Part shown: positions 43,644 through 54,600 of the stretch, piece by piece
Position numbering within the stretch: the stretch's first letter is position 1
How the letters are laid out: each line of letters opens with the position of its first letter
NCBI GenBank assembly: GCA_948144175.1
Contig: CANXME010002409.1
Coordinates: forward strand, 744,001-808,000
Source of the DNA: Closterium sp. NIES-65
Lineage: Eukaryota; Streptophyta; Zygnematophyceae; Desmidiales; Closteriaceae
DNA length: 64,000 bases
Direction of reading: 5' to 3'
Made by a program: the position numbers and the translations under genes
The notes under the pieces: generated by a model
Told to the model about the DNA's origin: nothing
Seen by the model: the letters and a program-made list of their open reading frames with translations, nothing else
Databases searched by the model: none

Positions 43644-46600
43644 ATGGCTAGCCCACAGGTTCTCGTGTTCGATGCTGAGGGCCGCCCTGTGAAGTTTGAC
43701 ACCTGGCTCGATGACCTGCACCTCTACCTACAGCTCACAGCCAAGGATGACATCTCACTGTACGATCACGCCCTAGGCCATGTCACTGCCCCTGCTGCTA
43801 CTGCTGACAGCACTGCTCGCTCACAGTGGCAGACTCGTGATGCCCACGCCCGCTTCGCCATTCGCAACTCCCTGCCGATAGACGAACGCGAGCACTTTGG
43901 TCAGCACAAGACTGCACAGGCACTGTACACAGCTGTAGTTGCTCGCTACTCCTCACCTGCCTCTGCCGCACTAGGCCGTCTCTCCCTCCCCTACCTGTTT
44001 CCCGACCTGGCCTCCTTTCACACAGTCGCTGACCTCATCACGCACCTCCGTACTAGTGAGGCCCGCTTCCGTGCCGCCATGCCTGCTGAGTTCCTTGCCA
44101 CGCACCCCCCTCCACTCTGGCTCACTCTCTACCACCTAGTCACCCGCCTCCCTGACACACTGCGTGCTGTCAGGGACCACTTCCTAGCTCGTTGCCCCAC
44201 TGAGCTCACCATTGCCCTCCTCGAGAAGGAGCTACTTGCAGCTGAGACTAGCATAGTCGCTGTAGGTGCCTCTCGTGGCGACCCCCGTACCCCGTTCTTT
44301 GAGGGGTGTTCTCCTTCCCCCCTTCTTCCCTCTGTCGCCTCTGCTGCTGCTGTCGACCTTCTTGGTACTGAGAAGGTCGGCGCTGCGTCTGCCTCCAGCG
44401 GACGCCGCAGCGGCAAGGGCAAAGGGGGCAAGGGTGGTGGCGGTGACGGCGGGGGAGGCGGCGGTGGGGGCGGTCGAGGCAGTGGGGGTGGTGGCTCGGC
44501 TGGAGGGGCGAGTGGTAGCGGTGGGGGTGGTGGCGGCAGCGGCGGGGGAGGTGGCAGGAGTGGAGGCGGCGGTTGGGGTGGCGGTGGACGAGGCGGCGGC
44601 AGGGGTTGGGGTGGTCGAGGAGGTGGCAGCGGTGGTGGTGGCCGTGGAGGCACTGGCGGTGGCCAGGGCCAGCAGCACACTCCCTCGCCCCAGGAGGTCC
44701 GTGAGTGGTACTCTCAGCACGGGGGTGGGGGTGGTCTTAGCTGCACGTACGTCATTCGCACTGGTGACCGCACTGGTCAGCAGTGTGGACGACCGCACGC
44801 CACACAGCGCTGCTTCTCTCGTCTCGACGACGCTTGGCGTGTTCAGTTCCCTCAGGCCACTGAGCTGCCCCGCTGGCTTGATCTCCTGAAGAAGGGGATT
44901 GATATCTATGCTCTAGACTTTGATGCTATTCTATCTGCCATGTATGTGATGTCTACTTGTGGAGAGGGTGCAGAGTACTTGTGTGTGCTGCCCGACCCGG
45001 GCATTAGGGCCAGTGCGTCTGCCGCTCCAGGTACTCGCGTGTCGGCTACCCCAAGTGTTGGTGAGGCTGCTGCTCTAGGTGCTCGTGTGTCTCCCCCCCT
45101 TGGTACTGCGTCGACTGCCGCACTGCACACCTTCACAGTGGACTCAGGTGCTTCTCGCTGCTTCTTTCGTGACCGCACTGCCCTTGAGCCGCTTGCTCGG
45201 CCAGTTGCTGTCTCCCTTGCTGACCCCTCTGGGGGTCCGGTCATTGCGACCTCTTCCACTGTCCTTCCCTGCCCTGCGGTCCCGTCGGGCACACTGTCAG
45301 GTCTCCACCTCCCCTCGTTCTCTACGAAGTTGGTGGCAGGATGTGCACTCCAGGACGGGGGTGTTCACCAGTTCACCCCTGCCTACGAGCGCGTGACACA
45401 CTGCACATGTGCTCGTACGGGCCGTCACTTGGCTACCTTCACTCAGCAGCCGGGGTCGGACCTGTACACACTGACTACTGAGTCCCCTCAGGTTGCTGCG
45501 ACTGCGTCCGCGTCCGCGTCAGGTCAGCTGTCCGCCCCCTGCTCGTGTCGCTCTTTGGCACATGAGACTGTCCTCTAGCACCACCGCCTTGGCCACCCGT
45601 CTGTGCAGCGGCTTCGTGCCATGCACTCCCGGTACCTTGTCTCTGGCCTGCCCAGGGTCCTTCCTGCCCTCCCACCCTCGCCTGCTCCTACCTGTCTCCC
45701 TTGTGTCGAGGGACGGCAGCGCGCCGCTCCTCACTCCTCCTCGTTCCCCCCGACGACTGCTCCCTTGCAGACACTCCACATGGACGTGTGGGGCCCAGCC
45801 CGCGTCCGTGGTCAGGGTCAGGAGAGGTACTTCCTGATAGTTGTTGACGACTACTCGCGCTACACCTCGGTCTTCCCCTTGCGCACCAAGGGTGAGGTCC
45901 CTGATGTCTTGATCCCTTGGATCCGCAGAGCCCGTCTCCAGCTCAGCGAGCGTTTTCACTCGGACTTTCCTGTCCTGCGCTTGCACTCTGACAGAGGTGG
46001 TGAGTTCTCCTCCGACCTCTTGGCAGCCTACTGTGCTGAGCACGGCATTGAGCAGTCGTTCACGCTTCCGGCTTCTCCACAGCAGAATGGGGTTGCGGAG
46101 CGCCGCATTGGCCTGGTCATGGAAGTCGCCCGTACCTCCTTGATCCATGCGGCTGCCCCCCACTTTCTGTGGCCGTTTGCGGTCCGGTACGCTGCGCATC
46201 AGCTCAACCTCTGGCTCCGTGTCTCCTTGCCGGAGACCTCGCCCACGCTGCTGTGGACGGGGGAGGTTGGCGATGCGTCGCGTTTCCGGGTCTGGGGGTC
46301 TCGAGCTTTTGTCCGCGATACGTCTGCGGACAAGCTCTCCTCCCGTGCTGTTCCCTGCGTCTTCCTCGGCTTTGTCCCGGACGCGTCTGGTTGGCAGTTT
46401 TACCACGCCACCTTGCGCCGAGTCTTGCCCTCCCAGGACGTCACTTTTGACGAGTCCGTCCCCTACTACCGCCTCTTCCCCTACCGCACTGCCCCGCTCC
46501 CCCCCCCGCCTCTCTTCCTCGCGCCAGGTGCTGCTGTTGCAGACCCCCTCCCCCCTCAGGGTGCCGCTCCCTCAGGTGTGTCTCAGGTAGACCCGGTTGA

Positions 46601-49586
46601 GCCTGTTGAGGTAGCTGTCGACTCTCGTCCTGCTGGGGGTGCTCAGCCTGGGGGTGCTGAGCCTGGGGGTGTGGAGCCTGGGGGTGTGGAGCCTGGGGGT
46701 GTGGAGCCTGGGGGTGTGGAGCCTGGGGGTGTGGAGCTTGAGGGTGCTGAGCTTGGGGGTGTGGAGCCTCGTGGTGCTGAGCTGCGGAGTCCGGAGTCTG
46801 GGGGTTCTGAGTCTGGAGGTACTAGGCCTGGGAGTCCTGCACCTGGAGGAGCCCTCTCCTCGGAGGAGCTTCGTGCGTGGTACTTAGAGTACTACAGCCT
46901 CCGGAGAGGTACCGCTCGAGCCGGACGTACTACTGGGACTGGTGCTAGTACTTCTTCTCCCGTTCGGAAGCTCCCCTCCCGCGAGCGGATCCATGAGTGG
47001 TACGAGCGGCGCTGTACTCTTCGGAGTGGCGTGCCTCGTGTTACGGACCCCGCTGCTGTTGGAGCTGCTGCTGGTGCTGAGGACCCGGGCGTTGGAGCTG
47101 CTGCTGGTGCTGAGGACCCGGGCGTTGGAGCTGCTGCTGGTGCTGAGGACCTGGGCGTTGGAGCCGCTGCTGGTACTGAGGACCCGGGCGTTGGAGCTGC
47201 TGCTGGTGCTGAGGACCCGGGCGTTGGAGCTGCCGCTGGTGCTGAGGATGTGGGCGCTGGAGCTGCTGCTAGTGCTGCGGACCCTGGTGCGGGTGTCCCT
47301 GCTGGCTCTGGTGTCGCTGCTCGGTCCTGGCCGTACTTTGTTCCGCTCCTTCAGCAGGTTCTTGGTCAGCTTCCTCCTCCTTTTCCTCCTCCCTCCTTAG
47401 CGTGTCCTCCGCCTGTCCAGCTGCAGTCGGCGTTACCGCGTGCCTCCTCTCTCCCTGGTCCTGCTCCTTACACTGGTCCGACCGGAGGTCTTACTGAGCG
47501 GCGTGAGCCTGCGTCTCGTCCTGAGTCGCCTGTCCGCACTGCTCTCTCTAGTAGTCGAGTCCAGCGTCAGCGTCTTCCTGCTGTCCCAGGCACTCACCGG
47601 ATGGCGCTTCGTCCGTCCACTGCTCCACAGCGTGTCCCACTGCCGTCTCCTCCTGCTTCCTCTCTTCATGCTCTTGCTGAACCTGGGTCAGACTCTCTTC
47701 GTGCTACCAGTCCTACTGTCACTCGTCTCCTGGCTACTGTTGTCACTGACCCTTCCTTTGAGTCTGCTGCTGCGTCAGCCTTAGTTGTAGAGCTTGTCGA
47801 CTTTGCTGCTCGCTGTCGTCTAGACTACGATGCTAGCCTAGTTGCTGAGTCTGAGTCTGTCTGTCCTCCGTCCGTCGGGGGTGAGTGTGCTCTTGGCACT
47901 GACGTCCTTGAGGACAGGCAGGAGGAGTTTGAGTGCTTTGCTGCCGCTTTGCCCCATCTCGTGTCCATGCTTGTTGCCCCTGAGGGAGACCCGGATGCAC
48001 CAGACATCCCGACCCCACGCTCTTACGCAGAGGCGATGGCCGGTCCCTACTCCTCTCAATGGCAGTCAGCCATGGACACAGAGATGGCTTCCTGGAAGTC
48101 CACAGGCACCTACGTCGACAAGGTTCCCCCACCTGGGGCGAACATCGTCAGTGGCATGTGGATTTTCAGGGTGAAGCGGCCGCCGGGCTCTCCGCCTGTC
48201 TTCAAGGCGCGTTACGTTGCACGAGGCTTCAGTCAGCGAGAGGGAGTTGACTTCTTCCAAACCTTCTCCCCGACCCCGAAGATAACCACTCTTCGGGTTC
48301 TTCTGCACGTTGCCGCTCAGCGTGACTACGAGCTCCACTCGCTTGACTTCAGCACTGCTTTCCTGCGAGGCAGCCTGCACGAGGAGATCTGGCTGCGCCG
48401 TCCACCTGGCTTCACTGGGTCGTTCCCTCCTGGTACCCAGTGGAGCCTCCGACGGCCAGTCTACGGTCTCCCCCAGGCGCCTCGTGAGTGGCACGACACA
48501 CTGAGGACTACGCTTGCGGCTCTTGGGTTCGCGCCTTCTACTGCCGACCCGTCGCTGTTTCTACGCACCGACACCTCACTGCCGCCGTTCTACGTTCTTG
48601 TGTACGTCGACGACTTGGTCTTTGCTACTGCTGACACTGTGGCACTCGCCCACGTGAAGTTGGAGCTGCAGAAGAGACACACGTGCACAGACCTGGGTGA
48701 ACTGACAAGCTATCTTGGCTTGCGGATCACCCGGGACAGAGCACGCCGCACCATCACCTTGACTCAGTCACACATGGTGCAGCAGGTCCTTCAGCGCTTC
48801 GGCTTCACGTACTCCTCGCCTCAGCCCACTCCTCTGCCTACCGGTCACTCGCTCTCAGCTCTGCCTTCGGATTAGTCCGTAGAGCCGAGTGGCCCGTATC
48901 CAGAGCTTGTGGGTTGCCTCATGTACCTGATGACCTGCACTCGACCAGACCTTGCATACCCTCTCAGCATTCTTGCACGTTATGTCACTCCCGGCCGTCA
49001 CCGGAAGGAGCACATGGATGCAGCTAAGAGGGTGTTGCGACACTTGTGCAGTACGTCGGGCATGGGGCTAGTGCTTGGAGGGCGAGTCCCAGTTGTTCTC
49101 ACTGGGCACTCAGACGCTTCTTGGGCAGACGACCAGGCTACTCAGCGGTCGTCTCAGGGTTACTCCTTCAGTCTTGGCTCTGGTTCTGTTTCTTGGCGTT
49201 CTACTCGCTCTTCTTCTGTTCTCAGCTCCAATTGTGAGGCTGAGATCTACGCCACAGCCATGGCGGCCCAGGAGCTACGCTGGCTCACCTACTTGCTGAC
49301 CGACCTTGGAGAGCAGCCTCGTTCTCCTCCAGTGCTGTACGTCGACAACAAGGCAGCCATTGCCTTGTGTGAGGAGCACAGACTGGAGCACAGAACGAAG
49401 CACATTGCTCTGCGTTACTTCCTTGCTCGAGAGCTGCAGCAGCGTGGTCAGCTTCGCCTGCGTTACGTGGCCTCTGAGGGCAACACTGCTGATGTGTTCA
49501 CCAAGGCGCTTCAGCCTTGTGACCATCAGCGCTTTTGCACTCTTCTAGGCCTTGTGCCTAGTGGACCTCACTTGCTTACTTCTTGA
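43644..49586 (+). CDS. Element G Gag-Pol polyprotein with two amber codons
   Basis: A single frame of 1981 codons from ATG 43644 (MASPQVLVFDAEG) to TGA at 49584-49586, broken only by TAG at 45576-45578 (codon 645, a Trp in all relatives) and TAG at 48873-48875 (codon 1744, Glu in relatives). Order by residue: Gag N-terminal domain; Gly-rich spacer; EVREWY; zinc module C367, C381, H385, C390; protease D500 in VDSGAS; HHCC; integrase D783 and E819 (35 residues between); linker with GVEPG repeats and two REWY/AWY motifs; RT YVDD from 1654; RNase H. No frameshift anywhere. It encodes all enzymes needed for replication, and the two stops look recent. At the B/F amber site G has CAA. Confidence 0.9.
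46630..46760 (+). repeat. 15-bp tandem repeats in the integrase-RT linker of G
   Basis: Units GTGGAGCCTGGGGGT and GCTGAGCCTGGGGGT encoding GVEPG / GAEPG. A second array at about 47050-47270 has a 30-bp unit encoding GAAAGAEDPGV. Confidence 0.85.
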
Positions 49587-49795
49587 GTCTGTTTGTACTG
49601 TGATCTCTATATATATACCTGCATGTTTACTCTTGTTAGGTTGTGATCATTGTACCTTTTGCTCTATTATAAACCTGCATGTGAACTGGTCTTGTGACCA
49701 CTTGCTTGTGCTCGGAATTTGTGTGGTATCCTTGAGATCCACCCTGAGCTTGTTTTGCCTTGCTTTGCCTTGACTGGTCTTGTGACCCCTAGTTC

Positions 49796-49819
49796 TCCCC
49801 CACTTTGCCTATGGGGGTG
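49796..49819 (+). promoter_or_regulatory. Polypurine-tract hairpin of element G
   Basis: TCCCCCACTTTGCCTATGGGGGTG directly before the 3' LTR at 49820. Confidence 0.65.
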
Positions 49820-49951
49820 TGTCAAACATTATATATGTTGTGTTAGTTTAGGCTATAGTGGGTTAGCCTATAGGGGGTACACAATTCTAGGGTTAGGTAC
49901 TTGTACTCATTTCACTGCTAGTTCATTCATTCTTGTTCAGTGATTCCAACA
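49820..49951 (+). repeat. 3' LTR of element G (132 bp)
   Basis: Two differences from the 5' LTR. GACAG duplication follows at 49952-49956. Confidence 0.95.
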
Positions 49952-49956
49952 GACAG

Positions 49957-50157
49957 TGGTGTATACGGTGTAATCTGGGCATAATCTCAAGTGCCAATAG
50001 CCTTGCGTGCTTGTGCGCACTTGTGATTGTAGTATCGGGAAGGGCCTGTTCCCGAAGGTTCGTTTTATCTCGTTTATCCTTGTATTTTCCGAGTATAAAA
50101 AATGCCTTGTATTCAGTTTTATTTACAAGTTTCGACTGAGAATTTGATCCTGTGACA
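49957..50157 (+). repeat. Gypsy element H 5' LTR, piece 3
   Basis: Ends CCTGTGACA directly before CTTGGTAATCAGAGCCG, a Met-tRNA-type PBS at 50159. Contains a GAGTATAAAAAATG TATA-like box at about 50090. Last of three LTR pieces. Confidence 0.75.
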
Positions 50158-51333
50158 CTTGGTAATCAGAGCCGTTCTCACTCGACGACTCTCGGCTAAG
50201 CAGCGGTCGCGGAAAAAATCGCCTCGAAAAACCGCCGGGGGCGACCAATTCGACGCCGATTTCTAGTAAGCACCAGTTCCGCGCTTTTTGAATTAACCCC
50301 CTCGCGTGGTTTCTGAACACGATGGGTTCGCCGGCGACCAACGACGTTACGCAGCAGCTCTTCGCGCAAATCGCCAAGATGGAAGCGGAGATACGAGCAA
50401 CGACTGAACGGTCGCGATTGGAGAACGACCAGCTGCAAAACGAACTGCAGCGCGTTACGCAGCTCCTCTCGACCATGAACATTCCCGCTTCGACGACTTC
50501 GCAGCAGTCGCAGCGTCAGTTTGAGGTTCCGAAACTTCGCTCGCCGGAATCGTTCGACCCTAGCGATCGAAAATCCGACGTCAGGCGGTGGCTCGCGACG
50601 ATGGAAATTTATTTCGCGGCGATCGGATGGTCGACGACGGAGTACGACGGTGAGAAAATTCGTCTCGCGACAACGTTGATGCGCGGTCCAGCTCTCGAGT
50701 GGCTCGGAAGCAACAGTAGCATTTTCCAGGGCGAAGCCACGTGGCAGCAGTTCCAGGCAGACCTTCTCAAACGTTTTGAGCCGATTAATTCCACTTATAT
50801 GGCGCGCGAAAAATTACATTACCTTAGGCAATTCGGGAGTGTCGCGCAATACACGCAGCTGATGGAGGAATTTTATAATCGCATTCCCGACATTACCGAG
50901 GGCGAAAAAATCCAGTCCGACATCGCGGGGCTGAAAACCGACATTCGGCGCCAGGTTGCAGCAGCGAATTGCAGCAGCTACAGCGAAATCGTATCGGCCG
51001 CGGAGCGTTTTGACTTAGTCAACTCCGGAACACGACGGCCCCACGTCGTCGGATCACGACAAGGGGATCGCTCGGCTTCAACCACGTTCGCCGACCCCAT
51101 GGAAGTCGACAAATTCGATGCGAATTCACGACCTGCAAAACGTTTTGCGAATTTTGCGGCGGAAACGGACATCGGATTGTCAACTATTTTCACATGAAAT
51201 CTGCTTGTGCGGCATTCCGAGCTCGTGGGAGTGACGAAACTAAAGACAAAGAGTAAAAAAACGGATCTCGCCAGTGATTGCGGATAGTGTTGGCAAGGAA
51301 AAGCAGATCCGAAAGCGTCAGCGTGACGAGAAG
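50158..51333 (+). mobile_element. Gypsy element H, leader and gag, cut by element I
   Basis: Internal part of a second Ty3/gypsy element, distinct from D in LTR, leader and gag. PBS at 50159, 160-bp leader without minisatellite, gag from 50322. Copia element I interrupts it at 51334; AGAAG at 51329-51333 is the expected left duplication. Pol and the 3' LTR lie beyond I and J, off the window. Confidence 0.8.
50322..51333 (+). pseudogene. Gypsy element H gag, frameshift at the zinc knuckle
   Basis: ATG 50322 (MGSPATNDV) opens a coiled-coil N-terminus (AEIRATTERSRLENDQLQNEL), then the retrotransposon-gag domain with PESFDPSDRK, a PALEWL motif, and a QFLADLLKRFEP-like segment (here QFQADLLKRFEP). 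The frame ends at 51195 in an unrelated tail. One base earlier in frame, from 51147, a zinc knuckle reads CEFCGGNGH followed by Tyr where the last Cys should be. A single extra base in the TTTT run at 51144-51147 explains the shift; the Cys to Tyr change is a second lesion. Confidence 0.83.
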
Positions 51334-51455
51334 TGAGAATGGAATGAATGAACTATGAAACAGTTGGGTACAAGTACTAACCCTAATTGGGTTGTACCCC
51401 TTATGGGCTACCCCACAACAGCCTACACAAATGTATAAGCTATAATGTTCTGACA
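51334..51455 (-). repeat. 3' LTR of element I (122 bp)
   Basis: TGTCAGAACATTATAGC start on the minus strand, same class as B and C, ending TTCTCA. Confidence 0.85.
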
Positions 51456-51479
51456 CACCCCCATAGGCAAAGTGGGGGA
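51456..51479 (-). promoter_or_regulatory. Polypurine-tract hairpin of element I
   Basis: Same sequence as in B, E and G, directly next to the 3' LTR. Confidence 0.65.
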
Positions 51480-51665
51480 GAACAAGTGGTCACAAGACCA
51501 ATCAAGCAAAGCAAAGCAAAGCAAAGCAAGCTCAGGGTGGATCACAAAGTCACCACACAGTCCAAGCACAAGAGTAAGGCCACAAGGCCAGTTCACATGC
51601 AAGGTCATATATATAAATGTAAAACAAGCAAGGGCAGGTATAGAAGGAAGACAGTACAAACAAGA

Positions 51666-54600
51666 TCAAGAACTGAGCAAGTGAGGCCAAGTAGGCACAA
51701 GACCTAGCACAGTACAGAAGCGCTGATGATCACAAGGCGGAAGGGCCTTGGTGAAGATATCAGCAGTGTTGGCCTCAGAGGCCACGTAGGTGAGGCGGAG
51801 CTGACCACGCTGCTGCAGCTCATGAGACAGGAAGTAGCGGAGAGCAATGTGCTTCGTTCTGTGCTCCAGTCTGTGCTCCCGACACAAGGCCAGCATGGCC
51901 TTGTTGTCTACGTACAGAACTGGAGGAGAACGAGGCGGCTCTCCTAGGTCAGTTAGCAGGTAGGTGAGCCAGCGTAGCTCCTGTGCAGCCATGGCCCCCG
52001 CGTAGATCTCACCCTCACAGCTGGAGCCGAGAACAGAGGACGAGCGGGTAGACCGCCACGAAACAGAGCCGGAGCCAAGGCTGAAGGTGTAACCCTGTGA
52101 CAACCGCTGCGTAGCCTGGTCGTCAGCCCAAGAAGCGTCAGCGTGACCTGTGAGGACTACTCGACGTCGCCCTCCAAGCACTAGCCCCATGCTCGACGTA
52201 CTGTACACGTAGCGCAACACCCTCTTCGCTGCAGCCATGTGCTCTGGTCGGTGTCTCCCAGGAGCAACATAGCGTGCCAAGATGCTAAGAGGGCATGCAA
52301 GGTCAGGTCGTGTGCAGGTCATCAGGTACATGAGGCAGCCAACAAGCTCTGGGTACGGGCCACTCGACTCTACGGACTCATCCGAAGGCAGAGCTGAGAG
52401 CGAGTGGCGAGTAGACAGAGGAGTGGCCTGAGGCGAGGAGTACGTGAAGCCGAAGCGCTGAAGGACCTGCTGCACCATGTGTGACTGAGTCAGGGTAATG
52501 GTGCGCTGTGCTCTGTCCCGGGTGATCTGCAAGCCAAGGTAGCTGCGCAGTTCACCCAGGTCTGTGCACGTGTGTCTCTTCTGCAGCTCGGACTTCACGT
52601 GGGCTAGTCCAGCGGTGTCAGCAGTGGCAAAGACCAGGGCGTCGACGTACACGAGGATGTAGAACGGCGGCAAAGAGGTGTCGGTGCGTAGAAATAGCGA
52701 CCGGTCGGCTGTAGAAGGAGCAAACCCAAGAGCCGCAAGTGTAGTCCTCAGTGTGTCATGCCACTCACGGGGCGCCTGGCGGAGACCGTAGACTGGCCGC
52801 CGGAGGCTCCACTGGGTGCCAGGAGGAAACGACCCAGTGAAGCCAAGAGGGCGGCGCAGCCAGATCTCCTCCAGGCTGCCCTGCAGGAAAGCAGTGCAGA
52901 AGTCAAGAGAGTGAAGCTCGTAGTCGCGCTGAGCGGCTATGTGCAGCAGCACCCGAAGAGTGGTCATCTTTGGGGTGGGAGAGAAGGTCTGAAAGTAGTC
53001 AACTCCCTACCGCTGACTGAAGTCTCGAGCCATGTAACGCGCCTTGAAGACAGGCGGAGAACCCGGCGGTCGCTTCACCCTGAAGATCCACATCCCACTG
53101 ACGAAGTTCGCCCCAGGTGGGGGAACCTCATCGATGTAGGTGCCTGTGGACTTCCAGGAAGCCATCTTTGCATCCATGGCCGACTGCCACTGATAGGAGT
53201 AGGGACCCTCGATCGCCTCAGTGTACGATCGAGGAGTCGGGATGTCTGGTGCATCCGGGTCTCCCTCAGGGGCAATCAGCGTGCACACGAGATGGGGCAA
53301 AGCAGCCGCAAAGCACTGGAACTCCTCCTGCCTGTCCTCAAGGACGTCCGTGCTAAGAGCACACTCACCCCCGACGGACGGAGGACAGACAGACTCAGAC
53401 TCAGCAAACAAGACTGGCAGCGTAGTCTAGACGTCAGCAAGCAGCGAAGTCGACAAGCTCAGCAACGAGAGCAGACGCAGCAGCACACTCAAAGGAAGGG
53501 TCAGTGACGACAGTAGCAAGAAGGCGCGTGACCGAAGGACTAGCAGCACGAAGGGAGTAAGACTCAGGGTCAGGAAGGACAGGAAGAGAGGACTATGGAG
53601 GAGACGGCAACGGGACACGCATAGGAGCAATGGAAGGACGCAGTGCCATCTGGTGTGTGCCGGGGACCGCAGGAGGACGCGGACGCGCAGTACGACCACT
53701 AGTGCGAGCAGCACGAACAGGTGACGCGGGACGAGACGCAGGCTCACGACGCTCAGCAAGACCTCCAGTAGGACCAGTGTAGGGAGAAGGAGCAGGTAGA
53801 GGGGAGGCGGGCGGTAACTGTGACTGCGACTGGACAGGCGGTGGACACTCTAGGGGAGGAGCAGGACCAGTAGAGTGCGGGAGACCAAGAACCTGCTCCA
53901 GGAGCGGAACGAAGTAAGGCCTCGGCCGCGCAGCGCCTCTAGAACCAGCAAGTACGGCACCAGTACCCCCAGCGGCAGCACCAGCGCCAGCAGAACCTCC
54001 AGCTCCAACAGCGCCAACTCTAGTACCCTCAGAAGCACTAGCGCCAGCAGCACCGCCAGTGCCAACACCCCCAGCAGCTCCAGCTCGAGCAGCACCAACT
54101 CCGGTAGGACCGTCAGCACCAGTAGAAACACCAGCGCCAACACCCCCAGCAGCTCCAGCTCCAGCAGCACCAACTCCGGTAGGACCGTCAGCACCAGTAG
54201 AAACACCAGCGCCAACACCCCCAGCAGCTCCAGCTCCAGCAGCACCAACCCCAGTAGGACCGTCAGCACCAGCTGCCTCAGCAGCACCCCCAGACGCACC
54301 AGCACCAGTAGAATCACCAACGCCAACACCCCCAGACTCAGCAGCACGTCTCCAGCGGCGGGCGAACCACACGCGCAGCTCCTGTGGAGAGAGCGGCTCC
54401 CGCCTCGACGAAGTACCGCCGGCGGCCACACGAGCAGACCCAGCACCCCCGGGCTCCACACCCCCAGACTCAGCACCCCCAGGCTCAGCACCTCCAGTCT
54501 CAGCACCCCCAGACTCAGCACCCCCAGACCCGGCACCCGCAGACCCGGCACCCGCAGGCTCAGCACCTCTAGCAGCACCAGAGTCTACAGCTACCTCGAC

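Larger units (their letters stand above)
42521..49951 (+). mobile_element. Copia element G, complete, nearly intact
   Basis: Plus-strand copia element of 7431 bp. LTRs 42521-42652 and 49820-49951 (132 bp, 2 differences), target duplication GACAG (42516-42520 and 49952-49956). PBS hairpin, minisatellite leader, one gag-pol frame with two amber codons, and PPT hairpin are all present. Inserted in the 5' LTR of gypsy element H. Confidence 0.95.

Noticed and set aside
6044..49586. Alternative genetic code with TAG as Gln
   Set aside because: TAG also replaces Trp, Glu, Ser and Tyr codons in these copies, intact frames end normally at stops, and J reads 1573 codons without any TAG. Nonsense decay explains the pattern better.
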